A stretch of DNA of 34,621 bases from Parasporobacterium sp. (GTDB taxonomy: Bacteria; Bacillota; Clostridia; Lachnospirales; Lachnospiraceae), in assembly GCA_017515535.1 (NCBI GenBank), contig JAFWFQ010000007.1:1-34621 (forward strand). Reading direction: 5' to 3'. Under the pieces are notes generated by a model. That model searched no databases. It was not told where the DNA came from and saw only the letters and a list, made by a program, of their open reading frames with translations. Positions 8,209-15,209 of this stretch are shown piece after piece (within the stretch, counting starts at the first letter, position 1; each line of letters starts with the position of its first letter). The translations under genes and the position numbers were made by a program.

Positions 8209-8807
8209 ACTCTTCTGCCTCCTTTGATCTTATTTGCGATTGCGATCAGGCAGGCGAGCAGGAAAAACGCGCCCGGGGCAAGGGCCGCAATCGATAAGGT
8301 ATAGCCGTCCGGAATGATCCGGATCCCGAAGATCGTACCGATTCCAAGGATCTCACGGATCGCGCCGAGGATCGTGATGATCAGGGTATAACCGATTCCG
8401 AATCCGATTCCGTCAAAGATCGAAAGGAACGGATTGTTCTCGATCGCGTATCCGTCCGCTCTTCCGAAGATCAGTCCGTTGACCGCGGTCAGGGCAACAA
8501 AGATACCCAGCGACTCACTGATATCCGGGAAATAGGCATTCAGGACCAGCTGGACGATCGTTGTCCAGCATGCGGCGATCAGGACGTATACGATCATGCG
8601 GTCTTTTTTCGGAATGATCCGTTTCAGGAGAGAGATCACAAACTCGGAAAGGATCAGGACCGCTGCTGTAACGATTCCCATCGCAAGTCCGTTCTTTGCA
8701 GTCGTTGTGACCGCAAGGGTCGGACAGAGCCCGAGGCAAAGAACTACGCTCGGGTTCTCAATCAGGATTCCATGATAGAGTCTTTTAAAAATCGTATCTT
8801 TTTTCAT
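8205..8807 (-). CDS. rnfE: RnfE-like membrane subunit, one cluster cysteine lost
   Basis: A 200-residue, six-helix membrane protein of the RnfE/NqrD family, partner of RnfA. The first half-site is conserved: GLCPTLAVTTTA with C28 (an extra C24 lies four residues before). The second, normally NCxxxGRAEAFA, reads NGLIFGRADGYA, with Gly111 in place of the cysteine. Other landmarks are present (ALTAVN, GAIREILGIG, PPGAFF-like LAPGAFF). With RnfA this leaves one of four expected [2Fe-2S] ligands. The gene overlaps rnfG and rnfA by four bases each, which indicates coupled translation and stoichiometric assembly. Confidence 0.9.
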   Translation of the reverse strand: MKKDTIFKRLYHGILIENPSVVLCLGLCPTLAVTTTAKNGLAMGIVTAAVLILSEFVISLLKRIIPKKDRMIVYVLIAACWTTIVQLVLNAYFPDISESLGIFVALTAVNGLIFGRADGYAIENNPFLSIFDGIGFGIGYTLIITILGAIREILGIGTIFGIRIIPDGYTLSIAALAPGAFFLLACLIAIANKIKGGRRV

Positions 8808-9427
8808 TGTCCCAAAACACCTCCGAAATATTCATCTACAAAGGTGTTTGTCAATAATGCAGCGTTCACGCCTTTCAGGACTGCCTGCGAAGCATCCTCT
8901 GCTCCGTTCGCTGAAAGAATTTCGTTCGCAAGCTTTGCCTGATAGTTGACAAGCGTAAAACGATCTGCTTTCTTGTCTTTAAACTGATCCGCAAATTCAC
9001 TGTCACGGACTTTAAAGTCAAGGCCCTTCGCATCCGAGATATTAAGGATCGAATAGCCGTTTACCGTTCCGTCATTTTTCACGCCGACCAGCATGGAGAT
9101 GATCCCGCCGTATTTTTTGTAACTGCTGACCTGAACGACAATGCCCTGGACATCCCGGACCTCGTTTCTTGCAAAGGTGACTTTATTAACATAGACCTGA
9201 TCATCCGGATAGCCGTTTTCTTCCAGAAACCGCTGCAGATAATCGGTTCTGTAATTTGCTTCATCAAACGATGCCGCGTCCGGATAAACTGCCTCGAACG
9301 CCTGCTCGATTTTTTTCTCTTCATTTTCTTTGACCTTGTCCTTGGTCACGAAATACGCTGCAATAACAAGGGCAAACGCAACGAGGGCTGTAATGACAAC
9401 AACAAGGATCCGCTTCATAACTGTCAT
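8804..9427 (-). CDS. rnfG: RnfG-like subunit without the flavin-linking threonine
   Basis: A 207-residue protein with one N-terminal membrane helix (about 6-27) and an extracytoplasmic FMN-binding-type domain. In known RnfG/NqrC the sequence SGATxTS carries FMN covalently on its first threonine. Here the aligned segment is NGAEDASQAV (174-183): the threonine is Glu177 and the second Thr/Ser is Ala179. The upstream flavin-site motif (usual ETPGLG) is SDAKGLD (131-137). The fold-defining flanks (GIVVQVSSYKKYGG, DSEFADQFK, AVLKGVNAAL) are kept. Frame and operon overlaps (ATGA with rnfD and rnfE) are intact, so this is divergence rather than obvious decay. Confidence 0.87.
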   Translation of the reverse strand: MTVMKRILVVVITALVAFALVIAAYFVTKDKVKENEEKKIEQAFEAVYPDAASFDEANYRTDYLQRFLEENGYPDDQVYVNKVTFARNEVRDVQGIVVQVSSYKKYGGIISMLVGVKNDGTVNGYSILNISDAKGLDFKVRDSEFADQFKDKKADRFTLVNYQAKLANEILSANGAEDASQAVLKGVNAALLTNTFVDEYFGGVLGQ

Positions 9428-10371
9428 TTCAGATGTGCCCCCTTTCCGAACGTTTTTCTTCTAGTAACTTTTTCGATCAAAGGCGCAAGAAGGTTTCCGA
9501 TCAGGATCGCATAGGCGACGCTTCCCGCCGCGCTTCCGAAAAGACGGAAGGTACAGGTCAAAAGGCCAAGGATCACGGCATAAATGATCCTTCCGGACGG
9601 ACTGACCGGACTGGTTACATAGTCGGTCGCCATATAGAACGCTCCGAGAAGAAGGCCGCCGCTTAAAAGATGCGCCGCAAGGAAGGTTCCGTCGATACCG
9701 CCCCGGGTGATCATAGAATAAATCGAAATATAAACAACAACTGTCAGGATATAGAACAGCGGGATCCGGAAATCGATGATACGGCGGATAAAAAGATAAA
9801 CCGCACCGATCAGAAGCGCAAGCGCGCTTGTCTCACCGATCGCCCCCGAGGTATTCCCCAAAAACATCTGAAGCAGATCAACATTTCCGCCTGCTTTCAA
9901 GACTTCCAGCGGAGTTGCGCTCGCGACATTCTGGAAGACAAAGGTATTCATCCTGCCGGCGAAAGAAATCATCAAAAAGCATTTCGCCGCGACTGCCGGA
10001 TTCATAAAATTCTGACCCAGTCCGCCGAACAGCATCTTAACAACAACGATCGCAAAGACCGAACCGATGACCGCCGCCCACCAGTCGAGCGTCGGAGGCA
10101 GGTTCAGCGCAAGGATCAGACCTGTTACGACTGCACTCATGTCCCGCAGCATGATCCTGCGTCTCATGCAGACATCCCACAAAAGTTCGGAAAGCATACA
10201 GGTTGCCGTACAGATCAGGATCAGTAAAAGCGCCCGCCAGCCAAAGTTGTAGACGCCAAAAGCCGCTGCCGGAAGCAGCGCTATAATAACATCCAGCATG
10301 ATCCTGCTGGTGGATGCTTTATCACGGATATGAGGAAAAAATGAGATTCTGAAAATCTTCTGTTCGTCCAC
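9424..10371 (-). CDS. rnfD: RnfD-like membrane subunit with intact flavinylation motif
   Basis: A polytopic RnfD/NqrB-family subunit of 315 residues, which carries a covalently bound FMN and is thought to form part of the ion path. Family signatures are strong: SPHIRDK-like FPHIRDKASTSRIM, VTGLILALNLPP, FGGLGQNFMNPA and VTSPVSPSGR. The flavin-attachment motif SATPL is intact, with Thr153. The start is placed at GTG 10371 because GAGGGAG lies six bases upstream and the protein then begins as the family does. An upstream in-frame TTG at 10401 would overlap rnfC and lacks an RBS. Unlike its neighbours RnfA, E and G, it has kept its key cofactor residue. Confidence 0.93.
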   Translation of the reverse strand: MDEQKIFRISFFPHIRDKASTSRIMLDVIIALLPAAAFGVYNFGWRALLLILICTATCMLSELLWDVCMRRRIMLRDMSAVVTGLILALNLPPTLDWWAAVIGSVFAIVVVKMLFGGLGQNFMNPAVAAKCFLMISFAGRMNTFVFQNVASATPLEVLKAGGNVDLLQMFLGNTSGAIGETSALALLIGAVYLFIRRIIDFRIPLFYILTVVVYISIYSMITRGGIDGTFLAAHLLSGGLLLGAFYMATDYVTSPVSPSGRIIYAVILGLLTCTFRLFGSAAGSVAYAILIGNLLAPLIEKVTRRKTFGKGAHLK

Positions 10372-10387
10372 GTAAGTCTCCCTCGGT

Positions 10388-11674
10388 TTACAGTTCGTCA
10401 ATAATCATTTGCTTCATCATTACAATGACTTCCGCCAGGCTTCGTTTCGCCGGACAGATATAGGAACAGGAACCGCATTCAATACATTCCCTTCCGTCAT
10501 TCTCCCGGAACATATCGACCATTCCGAGTGCGGAATAATCGGCCAGTTTTGTCGGGATCAGGCGCGCCGGGCAGACTTCGATACATCTTCCGCAGTGGAT
10601 GCAGTTCGTCTGGTGGACCCGGACGACCGGATCATGAAGGAAGGCAATTACGGCATTCGTATCTTTTGTGACCGGACGGTCAAGATCGACCAGAGCCTCG
10701 CCTGTCATCGGACCCCCGATCAGTACTTTTTCCGGTTCCCGTTTAAAACCGCCGGCTGCTTCGATCAATTCGCGGATATTAGTTCCTAACCGGACAATAA
10801 AATTACCCGGACGCTTGACCGCATCTCCGGCAACTGTCACCATGCGGCTGATCAGCGGACGTCCCTCAACGACCGCAGTCCGGATCGCGTAGATCGTTTC
10901 GACGTTCAGGACAAGGCATCCTGCATCCGCCGGGTTCATCCGGGAATTGATCTCTTTCTTTGTCAATGCGTAGATCAGCTGTCTCTCCGACCCTTGCGGA
11001 TACTTCGAGTACAGCATCTTAACATGAATATCCGGTTCTTTTGCGGTAAAGTTCTTGATCTTTATGACCGCCGGCTTTTTATCATCCTGGATCGCGATCA
11101 GTCCCTTTGCATTATCGAAAAGGCGCAATACGATCTTAAGCCCTTCCACGATCTTTGCGGGCTCTTCAACAAGACGGCGGTTGTTACATGTAATATACGG
11201 TTCGCATTCACAACCGTTTACTATAATGTATTTGATTTTTCCGGGATCTTCCGGAGAAAGCTTGATATGTGTCGGATAACCTTCTTCTCCGCCCATTCCG
11301 ACGATCCCTGCTTCACGGATCAGGTCCAGGATCTCTTTCTTGGACAATTCGGTATAAGGTCTTACGACCTGTCTGGGCTCTTCATTGACATCCCCGATAT
11401 TCTCGATCACGATCGAGTCAAAATCCACATATTTAACAATTCCTGCAATTGAGGAATGAACATTCGAAGAAACATAGCCATCTGCCTTGGCGATCAGCGT
11501 TCCGGCGCTGACACACTCCCCGCCTTTTACGACCGGTTTCGCATGAAGACCATGGTGAAGAAACAAAGGAAAGGTAAGATCCCCCTTCGGGATCAGTTCC
11601 TCTGCAGGCAAGCTCGATGTCAGTTTTTTATTGGAAGCGGGATGAACCCCGCCTTTAAACGTTAAAACAGCCAT
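10388..11674 (-). CDS. rnfC: RnfC-like iron-sulfur/flavin subunit with altered FMN loop
   Basis: A 428-residue peripheral RnfC, which in known complexes binds NADH and FMN and passes electrons through two [4Fe-4S] clusters. Start TFKGGVHP is typical. Both clusters are intact (C358, C361, C364, C368 and C397, C400, C403, C407). The FMN loop, usually GMGGA(T/G)FPTH, is GMGGEEGYPTH (126-136), one residue longer and with two glutamates. The conserved VNGxECEPY and YPQGxExQLIYALT motifs are largely present. The usual SGGLPxDxG segment reads SRMNPADAG. It is the first gene of the operon; the ATG lies nine bases after a TATAAT box and has no Shine-Dalgarno sequence, so the mRNA is probably leaderless. 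Confidence 0.92.
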   Translation of the reverse strand: MAVLTFKGGVHPASNKKLTSSLPAEELIPKGDLTFPLFLHHGLHAKPVVKGGECVSAGTLIAKADGYVSSNVHSSIAGIVKYVDFDSIVIENIGDVNEEPRQVVRPYTELSKKEILDLIREAGIVGMGGEEGYPTHIKLSPEDPGKIKYIIVNGCECEPYITCNNRRLVEEPAKIVEGLKIVLRLFDNAKGLIAIQDDKKPAVIKIKNFTAKEPDIHVKMLYSKYPQGSERQLIYALTKKEINSRMNPADAGCLVLNVETIYAIRTAVVEGRPLISRMVTVAGDAVKRPGNFIVRLGTNIRELIEAAGGFKREPEKVLIGGPMTGEALVDLDRPVTKDTNAVIAFLHDPVVRVHQTNCIHCGRCIEVCPARLIPTKLADYSALGMVDMFRENDGRECIECGSCSYICPAKRSLAEVIVMMKQMIIDEL

Positions 11675-11682
11675 AGATTTAG

Positions 11683-11711
11683 ATTATACTTTCACAGTTT
11701 TATAATATCAA
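11683..11711 (-). promoter_or_regulatory. Strong promoter of the rnf operon inside the 3' end of yprB
   Basis: TTGATA (11706-11711), a 17-base spacer and a perfect TATAAT (11683-11688) on the minus strand. Only eight bases separate the -10 box from the rnfC ATG at 11674, so the predicted start falls at or within two bases of the start codon. No GGAGG-like sequence precedes the ATG. Confidence 0.75.
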
Positions 11712-12753
11712 GGGCATATTCTGTTAACATTCTGTGATCTTCTGTCACCGAACCATCCAGCTCAAAATACAGCATTTTTTCGCCGTCTATTTGGAATACC
11801 GGTTCAAAAAGCGGATGCTTCTGGGGAAGAAAACGTCCCTTTTTTTTCAGATAGCAATTCTTTTTTGTTGCTTTCCTCCGGTGGTCTTTATCGACAAAGA
11901 CCGCAACATCCTTATGGATCACCTTGTCTTCCGCCGGAAGATAATAGTAATTTTCAATATCCGGAAGCGGATGTTTTGCTTCTCCGTCAAAGATCCGGAT
12001 GCTGATCTGGAGGAGATCCTCACCGGCAAAAACCACGATCCGGTCGCGGTCAAGATACTTTTCAAAGCTGACCGGAACCGGCATCTTCAAAGTATATTCA
12101 AAAACAGCCGTATCCCCGACGATCTCAAGATTCCGAAACTCGAAATCCCCTTCGAGAAGATCCAGGTAGGATAAAATATCCACGATCTTGAGCATCCCCT
12201 GAACATCATCAAAGTTATGAAGAAGCAGGAGATGTTCCGCCTTCGGATCCCCTGTCCTTTCATAATCATAAAAGACCGGGATCAGAGCTCCTCCGCCATA
12301 TTCATCGTCCCGGCCGATCTTAAGGAACCGTTCCACTGACTTCTGGCTTAAGCTTTCCAGACAAAGGAATTTTTTCAGCGGTTTTGCCAGCTTATATATA
12401 TCCACGCTCCGGAGCTTCTGAAAATCAAAGTCCAGATCATAAAACTGTGCTTTATAGGCAAGGTACGGGATATCAAACCCGTCTCCGTTAAAATGGATCA
12501 GGGTACGGAACGATCCTGCGAATTCGCAGAACTGTTCCATGATCTCCTGTTCATCCAGGGCGCTTTCCGCCAGATACTGGCGGAGCTTCCACTCTCCTCC
12601 GTCAAAAAACGCACAGCCGATCAGGTAGACCTGAGTCGTTTCTTTCCGGAGGCCGGTCGTTTCAATATCGAAAAAAAGGACTTCTTCTTCCGGCGCGATC
12701 GTTCCGATCCGGTATGCCGGATCAAAGGACAGGGCCTCTGTCAAAATCTTCAT
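11692..12753 (-). CDS. yprB: RNase H-like/DnaQ-fold exonuclease domain protein (YprB-like)
   Basis: A 353-residue protein whose N-terminal half is a DEDD-type exonuclease fold of the YprB (RNase_H_2) family. Visible motifs are FFDIETTG (27-34, acidic D29 and E31), HFNGDGFDIPYL (87-98, D91 and D94 region), YGGGALIPVFYDY (152-164) and HNFDDVQGM (179-187, D183). Together these supply the acidic metal ligands expected for 3'-5' nuclease activity. The C-terminal part (about 205-353) is unrecognised, basic near KDHRRKATKKNCYLKKKGRF. The start overlaps murF by four bases and the end contains the rnf promoter. Its substrate is unknown. Confidence 0.85.
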   Translation of the reverse strand: MKILTEALSFDPAYRIGTIAPEEEVLFFDIETTGLRKETTQVYLIGCAFFDGGEWKLRQYLAESALDEQEIMEQFCEFAGSFRTLIHFNGDGFDIPYLAYKAQFYDLDFDFQKLRSVDIYKLAKPLKKFLCLESLSQKSVERFLKIGRDDEYGGGALIPVFYDYERTGDPKAEHLLLLHNFDDVQGMLKIVDILSYLDLLEGDFEFRNLEIVGDTAVFEYTLKMPVPVSFEKYLDRDRIVVFAGEDLLQISIRIFDGEAKHPLPDIENYYYLPAEDKVIHKDVAVFVDKDHRRKATKKNCYLKKKGRFLPQKHPLFEPVFQIDGEKMLYFELDGSVTEDHRMLTEYALDIIKL

Positions 12754-14126
12754 TTTTTCAGTTCATTCACGATGCTTTCAAAATTCATGGCGTGCGATGC
12801 CTTAACAAGGATCGTATCTCCCGGAAGAAGAAGCGAATCCAGTTCCCGGATACAATCTTCGGTCGTATGGAAGTAGGAGACCTTGTTGTCCGTATTCATC
12901 TTTGCACCCATGAAGATCTTTTCACTTAACTGCCCGATACAGATGATCTGGTCACACCCGATCTCCGCCGCATACCGTCCGACCTGATAATGATACTTAT
13001 CGCTCTCTTCGCCGAGTTCAAACATATCGCCTAAGATGGCAACCTTTCTGCCTTCCGCAAGCTTTAAGATATCAAGAGATGCTTCCATCGAAGCCGGGGA
13101 TGCATTATAGCAGTCATCCAGGATCGTATAGCGGTCGGTCTTAACGATATTGTTTCTTCCGACCATGGAGGTGATCCCTTCAATCGCCTCTTTCATCATA
13201 AGCGGAGAGATTCCCATATTCGTTCCGACAAGATAAGCTGCCAGCGCGTTATAGATCATCTTACGGCCCGGAACCGGCATATCGACACGAAGCGCCATGC
13301 GGCTTCCGCCGTCTCTCATAACAATATCGAACTCGCTTCCTTCGAGTCCCTTCGGAATGATCTTTTCCGCACAGACATTACAGTCTCTTCCGAGTCCGAA
13401 GAACTGGGGCTCAATTCCCTTGACGCTCCGGATCCTTGAGAGCTTATCATCATCTCCGTTCAAGATCACGATCCCGTCCTGGGAAATATAATTAAAGATC
13501 TCCGCCTTTGCCTTCAGGATCCCGTCACGGTCTCCGAGATATTCCAGATGGCTCTGTCCGATATTCGTAATAACAACGATATCCGGTCTTACCATCTTCG
13601 CAAGGCGGTCCATCTCTCCGAAATGATTGATTCCCATTTCGATGACCGCAACTTCAATTCCTTCTTTTATATTAAAGATCGTAAACGGTACGCCCCATTC
13701 ATTGTTCAGGTTTCCCTGGGTCTTATGGACCCGGTAGCGTTTTCCGAGTACGGCCGCAATAAACTCTTTGGTACTGGTCTTTCCGACACTTCCTGTAACT
13801 CCGACAAAAACCGCATCCAGATTAGAACGGTAATACTCCGCGATCTCCTTTGTCGCTTCAATGGTTGAATCGACAAGAAGATAAGCTCCCGGAAAGCCCG
13901 GAAGTTCTCTTTCCGAAACCGCTGCGAGCGCTCCGTTTTCTACCGCGAATGCTGCAAAATCATGACCGTCTGCTCTTTCTCCTTTGATGCAGATAAAGAG
14001 GCAGTCATCCCTGACCTTGCGGCTGTCCGTAATAATTGAAGTTATTTCGACGTCCTGGACCTCGTCCGCGTTAAAAAGTCTTCCATGTGTTACTGCTGCC
14101 AGTTTTCTTAACGTTAAATTCTTCAT
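12750..14126 (-). CDS. murF: UDP-N-acetylmuramoyl-tripeptide--D-alanyl-D-alanine ligase
   Basis: The Mur ligase that joins D-Ala-D-Ala to the UDP-MurNAc-tripeptide, the last cytoplasmic step of the peptidoglycan precursor. The 458 residues contain the substrate-binding N-domain (SIITDSRKV near 30-38), the ATP loop TGSVGKTST (111-119), TQGNLNNEWGVPFT, the IEMG segment with the downstream NIGQSHLE motif, and the C-terminal DDCYNASPASMEASL pattern typical of MurF. Length is normal. It overlaps ddl by four bases, so the D-Ala-D-Ala dipeptide maker and user are coupled. Confidence 0.97.
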   Translation of the reverse strand: MKNLTLRKLAAVTHGRLFNADEVQDVEITSIITDSRKVRDDCLFICIKGERADGHDFAAFAVENGALAAVSERELPGFPGAYLLVDSTIEATKEIAEYYRSNLDAVFVGVTGSVGKTSTKEFIAAVLGKRYRVHKTQGNLNNEWGVPFTIFNIKEGIEVAVIEMGINHFGEMDRLAKMVRPDIVVITNIGQSHLEYLGDRDGILKAKAEIFNYISQDGIVILNGDDDKLSRIRSVKGIEPQFFGLGRDCNVCAEKIIPKGLEGSEFDIVMRDGGSRMALRVDMPVPGRKMIYNALAAYLVGTNMGISPLMMKEAIEGITSMVGRNNIVKTDRYTILDDCYNASPASMEASLDILKLAEGRKVAILGDMFELGEESDKYHYQVGRYAAEIGCDQIICIGQLSEKIFMGAKMNTDNKVSYFHTTEDCIRELDSLLLPGDTILVKASHAMNFESIVNELKK

Positions 14127-15148
14127 GAATACTTCTCCAATGATATCTCTATAATCTTTTCACAAAGCTCCGGATAGTCGAGTCCGATTGCTTTCGCCTC
14201 CTGAGGAACAAGCGACGTATCGGTCATTCCCGGAAGGGAGTTTGCTTCCAGCGCGTAAAGGGTTCCTTCTGCGTCAAGAAGATAATCGATCCTGTAATAG
14301 ACGGAAAGTCCTACGATCTCTCCGAAACGGACGGATTTTTCCGACATTTCCGCAAGAACATCTTCGGGGATCTCTGCCGGACAGATTTCCACCGTTTTTC
14401 CGTTGTATTTATTAATATAATCATACCAGGTATCCTGATCCGGGCAGATCTCAACCGGTGGAAGGGCCTGTCCGTCAAGAACCGCCTGGGTCAGTTCACG
14501 TCCCTCAATATATTGTTCGATCAACACTGTGTCATCATACTGAAACGCTTCCGCAAGGCTCTTTTCATACTCCGAATCCTCAATCACGATAAGGACTCCG
14601 ACGCTGGAACCGCCATTGCTTGGCTTCATAACACAGGGGACCGGAATCCTTTCCGGACTCTGAAGATAGCTTTCCATCTCCTCTTTCTGAAGGGCAATAC
14701 CGGACGGCATCCGGATCTTTGAGGCTACGATTTCTTTCGTCTTCGCCTTGCTCATCGCGATCGCGCTGCTCACTGCGTCCGATCCGGTATACTTGATCCC
14801 GCTTTCTTCAAAGACAGCCTGGATCTTTCCGTCTTCCCCGTTTTCGCCGTGAAGACCGATAAAAACAATATCAGCGGCCTTACAGGTCTCAAAAACATTT
14901 GGCCCCATAAGTCCGTATTCTTTGATCTTTTCTTTTGTGATTTCCGAATTCCGGCTTCTCAGAGAATCCGCGATTGCAAAGAAATCCTTGGTCTCAGAGA
15001 AATTCGGGATCGAATCCGTCCCGAAAAAGACATCGACCATAACGACCGCATGCCCTTTTTGCTGCAGTGCATTTGCAACTTTAGCGGAGGTTCGGAAAGA
15101 TATCTCCCGTTCTGTACTGGTTCCGCCGCATAATACTGCTATTTTCAT
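14123..15148 (-). CDS. ddl: D-alanine--D-alanine ligase
   Basis: An ATP-grasp enzyme that makes the D-Ala-D-Ala dipeptide used by MurF. From MKIAVLCGG the protein has 341 residues. Visible motifs are LCGGTSTEREIS at the N-terminus, LHGENGEDG, the VMKPSNGGSSVGV ATP-grasp loop, EQYIEGRE, and the metal- and substrate-binding RIDYL with LEANSLPGMT. The start at 15148 is chosen for GGGGAG six bases upstream; an in-frame extension to 15235 would run into recG and has no family support. Specificity for D-Ala rather than D-lactate is assumed from the family, not proved by the sequence. Confidence 0.95.
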   Translation of the reverse strand: MKIAVLCGGTSTEREISFRTSAKVANALQQKGHAVVMVDVFFGTDSIPNFSETKDFFAIADSLRSRNSEITKEKIKEYGLMGPNVFETCKAADIVFIGLHGENGEDGKIQAVFEESGIKYTGSDAVSSAIAMSKAKTKEIVASKIRMPSGIALQKEEMESYLQSPERIPVPCVMKPSNGGSSVGVLIVIEDSEYEKSLAEAFQYDDTVLIEQYIEGRELTQAVLDGQALPPVEICPDQDTWYDYINKYNGKTVEICPAEIPEDVLAEMSEKSVRFGEIVGLSVYYRIDYLLDAEGTLYALEANSLPGMTDTSLVPQEAKAIGLDYPELCEKIIEISLEKYS

Positions 15149-15178
15149 AAAAGTCTCCCCGATAAAAGTATTCATATT

Positions 15179-15187
15179 AATATAACA
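15179..15187 (-). promoter_or_regulatory. Possible extended -10 promoter upstream of ddl
   Basis: On the minus strand TGT plus TATATT (TATATT at 15179-15184, TG at 15186-15187) gives an extended -10 element about 30 bases before the ddl ATG. I see no acceptable -35 box. The gap between recG and ddl is only 61 bases, so read-through from recG is equally possible. Confidence 0.35.
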
Positions 15188-15209
15188 TATCTCGCAGGTC
15201 TGTGCCACC

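Noticed and set aside
11692..12753. YprB-like nuclease as the missing proofreading exonuclease of PolC
   Set aside because: It has a DEDD-type fold, but it belongs to a different family, lies 9 kb away in a cell-wall operon and shows no clamp-binding motif. The link would be speculation.
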